64,000 nt of DNA from Sisyra terminalis (lineage: Eukaryota > Arthropoda > Insecta > Neuroptera > Sisyridae). Within the stretch, counting starts at the first letter, position 1; every line of letters starts with the position of its first letter. The notes below the pieces were generated by a model. The model was not told the origin of the DNA and did not search any database. It saw only the letters and a program-made list of their open reading frames with translations. The stretch lies in NCBI GenBank assembly GCA_958496175.1, contig OY292275.1, positions 13,516,001 through 13,580,000 on the forward strand. The letters run 5' to 3'. Position numbers and translations under genes: made by a program. This document shows, piece after piece, positions 47,070 through 59,700 of this stretch.

Positions 47070-49310
47070 TGTATCAGCAACTGAGATTGTTAGGTCGCTG
47101 AAGAGTCACTAATCCTTATAATTTGAATGTTTTTCATAAGGAAAAATAGTTCATTTAATTTTAATTTTTGATTAACATTAAATATTTTAATTTTATATTA
47201 AAAACGTGTAATAAAATTATTACGTGCAAGCATTGATGCTAGAACGGATTTAATTACTATGCGATTGTATATTGGTATGCGTATGCAAGTATGCATGCAT
47301 TTATTTGCATCATATGCACCATATACGATGCATTTAATGTGTTTTATATGCGTTTGGTCGTACATATTGCGGATATGTATGTAAGTAAACGTATGCGTGA
47401 CAATTGCGTTATGGACGCGTGTGATATATTAGTATGAGAGGAATTGATCTGTAGTGACCTACAATACCACCCAGCCTTTTATTTCTGCCACAAAAGTATA
47501 AAACCGAAAACAATTTCGACGGTTTGGATTAAAGCTTTAAACGTCGTGTTTCCTTTGACTTTTGAAAAATATTGTTTTCTTGTAAAATTATATAAAATCA
47601 TTGGTGCAGGCCTGCGGGGCTTTCCACTAATATATTTTTCAAATATATTAAACGTACAAAGAAAACATTTTCAACTCGACCGCCATTTCACCGCAAACGT
47701 CTATTTCATCTTTTTTTTGTCCGTTTCGGCCAAACGTCTATCAACTCTTCTGATATGCACGGAAAAATATCAAAGACAATTTTTCACATTATATATATAT
47801 ATGGAGAGAAGAAAATATTTTACATGATGACATTGGAGTGGAATGGGGTAAGTTTGCATATGTGTATGTGTCCATCAAGGCATTCTTGACCGTATGGCAT
47901 ACAATCATAAACCATCCCCATAGTGTCCCCAGTCGCCTACAATTCTGGACGCCCGTCTAAATCGCTGCAAGCATTCCAACAACCACAGAATGCAATTGTC
48001 CTTTTCAAAATATACTCAAACCCTGTCAGCGACCGTTGCACGGCCCTTTCTCGGTTTTCCCTCCACAGCTTGTCTGCAAAATCATCCCGACTTCGTCATA
48101 CCACCCCTTTATAGAAATACACTGCAAAAAAATTTGCATGGAAAAAAACTGATTTATTTCTCATCTTCCACAGTACCTACATATACATTGATAAAAGTCA
48201 TATGCACATCCTTCCTCATCCCCCCGGTTTTTATTTGCAACCCTTATAAATTCGAGCACAAAGAAATTTATATTCCACATTTCATATGTGTGTATTATAA
48301 AAATATGAATGTATTTTCAACTCTTCTCGAGAAAAATTTTCTTCTCGTTCCAGTATCACTTCGCCATACTGTCCATACTGTCCCTGGTTGATACTTTCCC
48401 GTTGAAAATCTATTTGTAACTCGAACGATTTTATCGTTCATCTAACATTAAATTCTCGATTCTATTTTTCTCCTAGATATACATTTTCTTAAATCTAGCA
48501 ACTTATAAATTTTTTTCTGCCTTTCGAAAAAAAAATCCTTCAAGTTACCACCCTCAAATGCGCTTCATTGTTCTCCAAGGCTAATTGAAGTATGTTCCAG
48601 GTTAATTTTTACAATTACAATTTTTTTGTGTTTTACATTCCCATCTCTAAATGTCCTGTAACGCGCATTTTCTTTCCTATTATTGCGGTTCATTTTTCAT
48701 TTATATCAACATTTTCATTTATAATTACTTCTTTTTCATTCGGAAAATATTACATTTTTATGAAAAAATATGTTTCCTTTTTCCGAATGGAGGGGGAGAA
48801 GAATATGAGTGTGGTTTATGTGATGAAGGGTGAATAAAAAATTTATTTATACAAAAAAATGTACCTATGTATATCATACATGAATCAGCAGACTCTTCCT
48901 CGTTTTCTTCTCTTTAACAAACGGTGAGGAGAATCGGGATTTTGAAAGGACGATGAGTGAGAGATTGCGGTGGACATGTCGGGATCGTCGTGGTAGGCCA
49001 TAAACGGGGGTTTGGGTTCCAGGCTTTTTTATCCTGCGAGCACCGCGACACATCTGTCATGACCAAATGAATTACTTATGACCAAACATTATCTATATGG
49101 ATATGTTGATGAGAAAATATTGAAGGGGTTGAGTAGCCACTAAGATAAAAAAAAATAGGGAAAGAAATGATACGTTAAAGTATTTTTACAAACGAAAGAC
49201 ATAATAATCTATTATGGAAAGTAGTTCTTAGGGATAGTTATTTACACAATTCTGAATAAATGATGTACAAGTACGTTAAAATTTTGGTTTCATTAAAATA
49301 AGTCAATTAT
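47070..49310. other. Mixed block with possible constrained islands
   Basis: 47.2-48.5 kb and 48.9-49.1 kb have balanced composition and many ATGCAT/TGCAT-like words (about 47280-47340). GTAAGTTTG at 47848 is a good donor, but I could not define an acceptor or promoter upstream. The frames of 127 and 133 codons at 47444 and 47990 have no recognisable domains. Confidence 0.4.
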
Positions 49311-49608
49311 TGAATTGGTTATTATTATAGAGTGTTAGACTAAGGAAAATAAATCAAATTTTCTTCTTAATGATATTTGATTTCTGTACAACGTTTCGTC
49401 GCCTTTCAGAACTTTATCAAGTACTCAATCATATATCATTAAAAGTACTTGAGTTGAGTACTTGATGAAGTCCCGAACGGTGACGAAACGATGTACAAAA
49501 ATCAAATATAAATCATTAAGAAGAAAATTTGATTTGATTTTTTAAGTCCAAAACCCTATGATAATAGGTAACCAATTTAACAAACAATGGACATTAACCG
49601 AGTGAATA
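49311..49608. mobile_element. Foldback with hammerhead-like core, family 2 copy
   Basis: Arms 49311-49425 and 49452-49608 are inverted repeats of the family seen at 35541. The right arm extends through AACAAACAATGGACATTAA to GAGTGAAT, matching the outer flank at 35541-35580. In the right arm TTGATGAAG, then GTCCCGAACGGTGAC, then GAAACG follow in order. The middle part is a near-perfect hairpin with one extra T. C is replaced by T at the first core position and one extra A follows the GA box. Confidence 0.7.
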
Positions 49609-49989
49609 TGTCAATTATATTTTGATGACGTTTAACCTTTGTAAATATTTTTTGGTTACAAAATAATTGATTTCAAAGTTGAAGTTATTATAAAAATGAC
49701 GAAACAAATGGAGGGTTGCAACGATGCCATGGAATTTGAAAAGTTAGGGATATTATTTTGGTGCGCCAAAGAAATTTTCGAACGTATGGAAAGTCGGATT
49801 TTCCAATCTTTTTATTTATATACTCCGAATTTTTAGCGGTGGAACGCATTTATAAATATTTCAAATCACTATGTATGATATATCCAACAAATTTATAAAT
49901 CCTAAATATGTAGTAGTACTTTTTAAAATCTAATGTTTACCTACAACGTTTAATTAAAGGTTCCAAGATATTTGATCTTCCGAAAAAAT
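49609..49989. other. Non-coding spacer
   Basis: No feature recognised. Confidence 0.5.
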
Positions 49990-51086
49990 ATCTGCAGACC
50001 AAATATCCTCGGACAAAATATCCCTAAGACAAAAAAAAAACGAACAAAATATCCTGGCTACAGAATATTTGGTAAGACTACGGTTCTTCCGGCGCCACGA
50101 TTTGATGACGGCTTCTTATAGATCTCGGAAAAATAAAAATGTTTTTGAAGTGAAAACTTCTTTAGCATCGTTATGACTTGAAATTTCATGAAACGAAAAA
50201 TCTATAGTTTATAGAGATAAACATATTACGCTGCTTGGGAATAGTCGTCCTAACAACTATAAATATTGTATTATATATAACGATCTTATCGATTGAGTTT
50301 CTGGAGACCAAATTTATTTGAAAAATGTGTAGCAATCGAACTGTATCAAAAATAAGATCAAAAGCAGTAATTGACCTTAAATTACGTAATTACGAGTACT
50401 TTTCGAGCATTCAGTTGCGATTAGCTGTTGGTGGGAACGTCCTCCTTTTCTTTTCTTCAAGGTTCTCCCATTGATTTTCGATCACCCATCTGTGATTGAT
50501 TGTTGGAAGGAATACCTTTTTTACGTTGCCCTCAAGGTTCGCCCACTGATTTTTCATTCATCCAGTTATGATTGGCCGTTGGTGGGAACGCCCTTTCTAT
50601 GTTTTCTGCTTGATTCTTCCACTCGACATAATTACTCGTATGTCAACGATATATCTATTGATCATATTGAAACTGAATTATTTTTTTCTAATTAATTCTT
50701 ATATCTTTAGTTACCCATAAGCGTCTGAAGTCTGAGTCTGAAAAAAAATATAATATATATGTGAATAAAAAGTAAAATAATTTTTGGTATCAATATTATC
50801 ATAACTAAACTCTACAATTATCCTACTTTTTTTATACTTCTCTTTATATACGAGGTATCGATTCTTAAACATTGAAAAATGATTTTTTTCACTCTTTTAG
50901 ATAGGATTCTCTAGATTTTCAGAAAAAAAAAACCGAATTGTTTAAAACCGCGGCTCCATCTAACTGTTTTGTGGAAATCCAGATCCAAGGAATCCAGGGG
51001 CGAAGCCTTTTAATAGTTCCTTTAAGCAGCATTGTCGGGGATATTTGTCTTAGTGATATTTTGTTCGGGGATATTTTGTCGGGGAT
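49990..51086. mobile_element. Second foldback with subrepeat arms
   Basis: The left arm (49990-50072) has repeated ACAAAATATCC/ACCAAATATCC units spaced about 17 bp, followed by CTAAGACAAA. The right arm (51032-51086) has three complementary units, GGGGATATTTTGT and variants. About 960 bp separate the arms, including the 77-bp minisatellite. The build is like the foldback at 39880, but the unit sequence is different. The interior encodes nothing recognisable. Confidence 0.55.
50405..50610 (+). repeat. 77-bp minisatellite, about 2.5 units
   Basis: CAGTTGCGATTAGCTGTTGG (50411), CTGTGATTGATTGTTGG (50488) and CAGTTATGATTGGCCGTTGG (50563) start successive units. Each continues with GGGAACG or GGAATAC, then CAAGGTTC-CCCA-TGATTTT. 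The period is 76-77 bp and divergence is considerable. It lies inside the subrepeat foldback. Confidence 0.75.
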
Positions 51087-54000
51087 CAACATGCCTAATA
51101 CGTTAATTAGAAACTGGTCCTCAAAAACGAATACCTACTTTTTCTTATATTTTAAAGTATCTATCATTAAAGTAATGAAAAAACTATTTTTCATTTAAGG
51201 CCAGTATTTTATTTATTAGATAAAATTTATCTGTTAGATAAGTCCTATATATTTATAAATACGAATTTTTTCTCTATTCTACGTATAAAATTTTATCTTG
51301 AGGATAAATACCACTATCTAGAGGAGAAAATATTCCTTAATGGTATAAAATAAATGAGAAATATGGTTAGAGCTTTTTTTTAATTTGTCTACGGTTAAAC
51401 AAGGGAGTTTTTAAATTTATTAAGTGTGTTATAAAATGATTAAAAATATGCGAATTATGAAATTGATATAAATTAAAGCAAAGATAATGTTGTCATAAAC
51501 ATTACAGAAATGGACATTAATTGGCCCTGAAGCAGCTTTGCTATGCATGTATATGCATATAACAAGTCCCACATATACATTTGTGAAGGGCAAAAGGATT
51601 TGAGCTTGATGTGAAGTTTTGTTAATGTTAAACATTCTCAACGTCATTGTCAGTAATGTCATTCTGTTGGGCCATCGAGAGGAAAAGGAAGCTTGGGAAT
51701 TTCGAGGTGTATCCATATAAATGGGAATTAGGGTGTGTAGCTGAAAGTTCACATATACAGTAATACAGTGTTGGTGAGAGAAAGAACGGAGCGAAGCTCA
51801 TAATTTGCTAAAAGATCCATCCGAGACCACAAAGGGCCAATCTTGTTTTGGGGCAACCTAAATAGATTATAGTACCAAACTTATTAGACATGACGAAGGA
51901 TAGTTTTCGAGGAGAGTGGACACTACCATTTACAGCCAACAGTACGAGAGTACTTAATTTAATTTCAATGGAAAACTTGATTTTTTAACATTCTTTTAAC
52001 AACCCCTTTTACTGTTAAATTATTTTAAAAATCATAAAATTTATTTATTCATTTCATTTAAGTCAAAACATGTCGGCGTTTTTTTTTCGAAAGTAAAGAG
52101 AAAATTTTTACAAGAAGAAAATAAAAATATACACACCCATATACCTATAAATACGTAGAGAAAATACAAAGGGGTGAACACAACAAATATAAATGCATAA
52201 TTAATGTGAACCTAACCTCACAATTTATAATACAAGAACAAACAAAACACAAAATTCCGGCTCCGTTATTTTCCGTTTGAGACACAACGAGCGCTGTGCA
52301 TGTAAAAAGCGGGAAAAATTGTCGAAATACTGTGCAAAGCTCTCGACCACCTTCGAAAACTTTTCGCCACTCTCTTTTTTATTGTGCTTATTATTATTTC
52401 ACGTGATATTCATTTATTTATTTGTTTTATTATTGTTAATTATTAATTTCACTTGTTTCATTTCAAACAAAGCTCTGACCTCTTTATATACTTTCATATT
52501 TATTTTATTTAAAATGTAGGTGTATAAAATGTATTTAATAAAAGGGGTAGATTTCACTTGTAGAAAGACGTAACCTTGTTTTGATTTATTAATAATTAAT
52601 ACACTTTGTTTGGTTATTTTTTTTTTTTTAGAAAAATATTAAAAAATATGTACTTATATAAAAGTTGAGGAAATTAAATATTAGTTAAAACCAAAAAAGT
52701 TATAAAAAACATGCAGCAATATTGATTCGGTGGTAAAATAACTTTTTCTATATTCAAATAATTTATTTACAAAAGAAGTTATTTTCATTCTATGCAACTT
52801 TTTAATATATAAATAAACTATGTTTAATTTCATATCATTTAGATAATACCAGAAGTTTTCATTCATAACTCGGTTAGTTTATAAGTTGAATATACGATGC
52901 ATAAATCGATCAATTAACAAATATAGTTGATATTTGATTAAATATTAAAATGAGTATAGCTTTTTTGCGTCATTTTCTTACATTATATAGTAAAAAAAAT
53001 GGAAATATTATAACTTTATTCTTTTTTCGGATATTCCAAAAAAACTTTTTGATACTATTTACACGTTAAAACTTGTGTCATTATGTAAGCTATTCTTACT
53101 GATTTTCATACATACTAATTAATAACTACCTTTATAATATTGGAGTTATGTATGCATTAGTAAGTTTCAGCCTATCCAAAAGCTAAGAGTTTGAATTTTC
53201 GATTAACTATCCATATTTACTGAAAATAAATTTTAGGCAATAATTTTTAATGTTTCAAAAGTTTGAAGAATTTGTACTTGTTTTCCTCATGAAACTTCGA
53301 TAGTATGTAGAAAATATTGGAAAAAGCTGTGCTTTCGGAGACTATTATATTTAAACTTGGAATAACATTATTCATTTGAGAAAAATTCTACATTTTTATA
53401 GTAAAGTAATGTTAAAAAAGTGGTTTTTAGTATTAAGTTCCAAAATATAGGCTTTATTGGGTTTCTTTATAAAATTTCAGTCCGTTTGGTGACTTAGTTA
53501 TCGAAGTGCCTGGGGAAATAAGCATGTTGAAATAGTCCCAAAAAGATTTTTTGATGCTTCTTTGTAGGTGTATTAATCTATAAAGTACTAAGAATTTTTT
53601 AAAATATTTCAATTAGATGATTTTTTGTCACAACTAACAATCAATGAGCTGCTACTAAGAAAGTTTTGGTAGTTAGTACATCTTTTAATCATTTAGATTG
53701 GAAAAATACATGTTTCAAAAAAAAAAATAATTAATTGACAATTGAATCGAAACCACCACTGTTTGCACAAAAATTTATGATTTGCAGAATTTAGTAACAT
53801 TTCTTTTACTTGAATTTAATAACTGTAATCCTGATTAGTTGAGTATTAACACTATTTTAATTATCACTTGGATCATTTTTTTGATTATTCTTTGGCTTGT
53901 AATCAAATGAAATTAGTTAAGAACAAATGAAGTATAAATAAGTCAAGCAATGCACTAATATCTGATGAAAGCACACCCACGTCAATGCACGTCGATATTA

Positions 54001-56640
54001 GCCAATGGGATTGCCAGATTTTTAGATGCTCATTTGTTTTGATTGTTGAAATTTTGAAAATTTAAGAAAACCCCTCCCGATTTCAATGCTCAATGCATTA
54101 TATGCATTGTTATATTATATTCAGCTTTAGCGGAGCAATTATCACTAAGCGCGAAAGTGGTTTTATTATTTTCTTTCATTATGTAGTGCTTTTTCCAATA
54201 ATCTGAAAAAATTAAGGCTAATAGAAAGTTTTGGGAACTTAAAAACATATTTTCAAGTTCTAATTGTAATATTTGAGTAACACCAATATTGTTTCATAAA
54301 TTTTATAAGGCTCTGTACATTAGTTGTCAATTTTTTATAAAAAATGTATTTTCCACCCTTCAATCATATTAAAATTATAGATCAATCGGTGTAAGGAAAA
54401 AATGTTTTCTACTTTTTGAAACTTACTATTTTTTGAACTTTACTTGAAACTTTTTGGATTTTAGTATTTTATTAGGACCTACAATATATGCATACTTACA
54501 AAGTATTATGTATATAAATTTCAATCTAAACATAATGGCTTTTTTTTCTTTAAAAAACGAAAATAACACAATGATATCGAAATACGAAGTATGTAGGTAT
54601 CCAAAGACGCAATACTACGAAAAATCATAGTATTTTTGTAAATTTTTTTTTTTTTTCATAAATAATTACGGACAAAAGACACTGTTAACAAACAATAGTC
54701 TTTATTTATTTCAAAAATCGCTAATATTTGTTTCAAGTTCCTGAGTAACTGCTATTCGTTTTGATCAATAGTATTATCAGTTTCCCTTCTATAATCAAAT
54801 TGAACATCACTTTCATTATTTGATTTTTAAGTGTATGGCATTTATATATTAAAGAGATTCAAATTCTATTCAATATTTAAAGGCAATGAAGTATCTACTG
54901 GGAACCAATTAGAAGCAACGCTTTTGGGCCCTCGAATGTAGGGGGTCCCTTTTAATCCCCTTATATATTGGCTGGGTTTTAAACTAAAAGAAGCCATTTT
55001 GCGATTTTCTTCAATGGAAGATCATTCTGTAGAAGTAATAAAAGATTAAATTATCGCTATTGAGGTTGAAGAACCAAGTTAATTAAACACTAAGTTAATT
55101 GATTATTTTTCGGCTTGAAAATCTAGACGAAAAATTATTGAAACATATATGTTTCATTCAGTATATCTATTTCAGTTTTTCCTCATACGTTAAAAATAAT
55201 TTTAGAATAAAATTTTCTTTTGTATAAATCATTGAAATAAAAAAAAAAGTTAGTAGGGGTCCCATAGTTACCATTTGCTAACCATAGGCTTAAAAATCTA
55301 ATTACACCTCTGTTAGGAGGTAAATTTGTTCACTATTTAGGTACAAGATGAAGAAATATATTTTAGTAACTCCGTAGTTTTTAGAGATTTATCTCACAAG
55401 CAATGGACCTGACCGAATGGAACTAGAAACAAAGCTTGAGTGCTATAGGACGATTTTAGGCCTCAGTGTAGAAAAATTCTTAGGAGAGGTCCCCAGTACA
55501 ATGAACAAGCATTGATTGTTATAGATTTGTAATACGAATCATAGATTTATGAAAATTAAGGATTGCGTAGTTATCACTATGACATGTTTTATTAAAAAAA
55601 TTTCCACATAATATTTAGATATTGTGATCCATAGAGCTTAATAAAGTTCAGGTTTTTCCTTTAGATGTCAGGCATTAAGTTAATGACAGGGACCACTGGC
55701 TTTCTACGGAAGTTGAAAAGCGTATGTAATCGCCATACCATTAGACAAAGCTTTAGCGTTTAATATACTTGCAAAAGAGATAAATAGTTCATATCATTAA
55801 CTTTATATTTCCCTGTATTCTTCTTAATCAAATCTTAGAACATGTCGGTTTTATTGTAGGTAACAATATTTCTAATGTAAAAACAAAAATGTTGAATATA
55901 CATGACATCAATTTTATTTTGTTATGAGAAAATCCTTAAAATATTATTCGTTAAAGACTAAATTGCTAGAATTTTAAACCAAAAATTCCATTAATCCGAC
56001 TTATAAACCACATATCATACATTCTTTACATACTTAGTTACTAAAACGATAATTTCTAGAATAAAAGCTCCTTAAAGTAAGCTAGGGTAATACACACGGT
56101 ACAAAATTTCGGCCATTTAATACTTTCCATTTATGCAGAGTCGTTGGTCCTTGGTAACAGAAAAAATATATTGCAAATTTGGTTTTTCTGGATTAATCTG
56201 TTATTCCCATTCCAGTTTGTGCGATTCGTTCTTTTTTCTTATTCATAGTCTAGGATTATAACTGATTACAAATCAAGCTTTTAAGTTTATTTAAAATTTA
56301 TGAAAAAGCTAAAATATCTTCCTTATTTCTTTTATGATTCATTAATTTATCTTTCATATTTATTTATATACTTATCCCAAGTTGAAACCAATAATAAGAC
56401 GCTTTATTGTCAATTGAAAAAGAAAAGAAAATGTTTCCTTATTTTTATCGATATTTTAATCCTAATCAATAGTTTAACTTATTTTCGTTTTCTTATAATA
56501 TGAAAGTAAAGTTAATGCGTCACCTAACAAGCTTTTATCAAACAGCAAATTTATTCGAACGTGATAGTTGCGATTTGAATCAAATGGGACACAACGATGC
56601 TTGAAACATTGAACTTTTCAAAAAGCTTGCATCGGAATCA
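51087..56640. other. AT-rich and mixed non-coding DNA
   Basis: 51.4-52.4 kb is balanced in composition; the rest is AT-rich. A 22-bp block TATCTGTTAGATAARTCCTA near 51228 resembles 33936 and may be a repeat remnant. Around 54930-55300 there are G/C-rich words (GGGGTCCC, GGGGGTCCC), but no terminal repeats were established. No gene was recognised. Confidence 0.45.
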
Positions 56641-56691
56641 CCACCCCTGTGCATTTGTGTTGGTACTGTATAGGGTCGAACGGTGGGCACT

Positions 56692-56723
56692 GGTGGGTTC
56701 TCAACACGGTACGAGGACCCACC
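56692..56723. repeat. GC-rich stem-loop
   Basis: GGTGGGTTCT and AGGACCCACC pair over 10 bp (one G-U in RNA) around a 12-nt loop, in a GC-rich island about 80 bp long within AT-rich DNA. It may be structured RNA or a chance palindrome. Upstream, CGGTGGGCACT offers an alternative partner. Confidence 0.4.
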
Positions 56724-59700
56724 GCTAGAATTGAAGTAGAAATTTCCGTAAATAATATACGAGCGACCTTTAATAAATTTATAAATAACTTTACTTTTAG
56801 TTTTGGCTCAACTCAGTATGTACATTACGATTGCATGAGAAAAGAGAGCTTTGACTAAATTGGACAAAGTTTGATAGAAAAAGATCGGAGAAAAAAGAAC
56901 GAGATAAATGTTCCTTCAATATAAATAACTTATCTATACTACAATTAATTAACTGAACAACATTTTTTTTGGGGTTACCATTTTTTTTTATTTTACGTAA
57001 AAAAATACTAATAACTTTTTTTATTGTATTTTATAACGGATGTGGTAAAGCACAACATAAAAATAAGAAATAAAAGCAAATTTTTTCACGAGTGTTAAAA
57101 AATAAGGAAATGAAAGCTTTTGTGTATCAAAAGCGCAAAGCTTTTCGGATAGTATTATTGAGAAAGAGGTGCATTGGGGTGGTTGTTGGGAGCAGTTATA
57201 TTATAAAAGAGAGTCGAAACATAAACCTGGGAATATCAGAGAGTGGGAACTAAGGGTTGGTTTATAGCAGAAGTACCCTTTACTTATTAATGTTTAACAA
57301 CAATGTCTAATTCACTAGGTCTTATGTACATACGTAAGGGTGAGAAAGAAGATTGTCCTTGGTTGGGGTTGAAGGAAAACGACGGAAATGAGTAGTAAAC
57401 ATTGAGATAGAAGTGAAAAAGAAATGAAGAATAAGATAAAGAATAAAAGATTCAAGTTAAAATAAGGAAATGTGAAAATCAGTGTGAAATTTTTAATTCT
57501 TTATTTTAAAAAAAAATTAAGAAAAGGGTCTGCTTAAATGAACTTTTTCGAGTTTAGGGATTTTACTATTAGGGTAAACTAGTGAATTTATGGGTTGGAG
57601 GAATTGAATTAGATAGATTTATGGTAAGGGATGGTTTTTGATGTCATTAATATATAGATGGTTACCATTCTTAAAGTGTAAGGAATGAATGGGGGATGTA
57701 AGACAGAGACATGTTATGAAACTAAGAATCAAAAAGGAAAGGCATGGAATAAAAGGACTGAAACTCATGGCAGTATCCTTATCCCTCACTCGATTCATAC
57801 ATCAATTATTTACGTAAACACTACTGCACTTCATCATGTGATGGATATTTCACCCCTTCATTCGGATGTGGAAAATAGCGACATCCAAGTTACGACCAAC
57901 TGAGATTTTTAAGTTTCACTTACAAAAAATAGAGAATTTAAACGTATAAATCATTGTGCACTTTTTGTTCATCTAATTAAATTTATTCGCGAATTCTATG
58001 GTGAGATATTAACTATTGATATTAATAAGTGCGAAAAAGGAACAGAGGGTTTTTTTTTATGAGAAAATGAGATGAATGGAAAATGGGTGTTTGATTTTCC
58101 CAATAATTTCTTTTTGCCATTAAGCCACGCCGAGGAGCGAATGCAGAGAAACGATTCTAAATATAATATAAATGTATATTATATATATAATACAAAAACC
58201 GTTAAATTATTACTCGCGATCCAGTGTGCCTCGGCGCACAAAAAAAATTACATCAACTTTAATATTAAATAATTAATTTTAATACAGAGGCGCCCCGGAG
58301 TTATAAATTTGTAAGCTCTTTTAATATTTAAAGAATAGGAGGTAGTTGGCTGGGGATGGCGAATGTATATTTGTGTTGGTATATATATGTGCACGTTAGA
58401 AGTATATGTGCATAGAGGGCGCTTGTGCCCCATGTTCTGGAACTCAAGGGGGTTGGTTTGTGTGTGTATTTGTACGGGTTTTAGGGGTCGATTTGAGGAG
58501 AGAAAAGCTCTTTCTCTTCTATGGTTTTAATACGATGACGTTTCTTGTAGAAAATTTGAAGACCTCGAAAGTGTATGGTTTTTTTTTTTGGGTTATTAAA
58601 GCAGTTGATTAGTCAATTAAAAATATTTTTTAAAATGATTAAAATACAAAACCTTGGATGTCTTGTTTTTGCGACCCCTTTGACATTAAATTTTTTATTA
58701 TTATAAATACTAATGTGTACGGGTCAATTCAAAATATTAGTTGATAATTTATATTGGCTTTTATGTATTATATGACGCATTTTTGCATTTTGTCCATTGT
58801 TATTTTAGAATTTTGCTTTAATATCAAATTTTACGGAGTTGATCGTGCATTAATATTTATTATTTTTGGAAAATTATGCATTGGCATTGACTCATATATG
58901 TAAAGCAGTTGCAAAAAATTGTCTTTATTTATAATTGTCGTTTTGAAGTTCTATTAGTTTACGTACTATCTGCCTGTTTTCCGCGTGGTTGTACTCTTCC
59001 TCCTAAGTGTGATAACCTATGGCAAAGTCCAACATTATTTAGATCAATTTTTCGTCTGTTGAAGTAAAAAAATGGACAAAATTTTATTTCTTCATTTTCA
59101 AGAAGTCTTAAAAAAATAAAATAAAAGAGCTTTTAAAAATTTCTTCCATTTTCTAAATTTGAAAATTATAAAATTCCTACGCTTTGTATTATAAAATTTC
59201 TATGACTATATCCAAGCGCACCTTCTAATGCATTAAGTTTTCATAGCGATATTTTTCTTTAATGTGTTTTCTTTTAAAATTATACTGAATTATTGATTTT
59301 TATTGCGTTGAAGGGTGAATTTTCCGCATTTAAGCGAGCATATAATATGAAACAGGAAAATATATTCGAGAAAATGCAAAAGGAAAATAAGTCAAGTTTC
59401 AATTGTCCGTTGGTGGTTTATTTGGCCACGTGTTTGTGTAGACAACAGACATCGATGATGATGATAGCGGTTAAAAGTTTTCATCTAGGGTTGGCCACCT
59501 CCAACTACCGACACATCATAAGAAGAAATCTCTGCAATTTTTTCATTCCCACCCCCCTACAAAAATTACATGAAAATGAACCCTTTAAGTTCAGTTGAAA
59601 AAAGACGTGGCAGAAAATGAACGCAAAAGAAATCCGAGAAGATACAAAAAAAAAATGGGTGATGAGAATGAGACGAGATGGGAGCTTTCTGATGACGGGA

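Noticed and set aside
47444..47847. Possible first exon ending at the donor GTAAGTTTG
   Set aside because: A good donor alone is weak evidence. No promoter, acceptor or recognisable protein lies upstream.
54900..55520. GGGGTCCC-type words suggesting a transposon
   Set aside because: Several G/C-rich words recur, but I could not establish inverted ends or a duplication.
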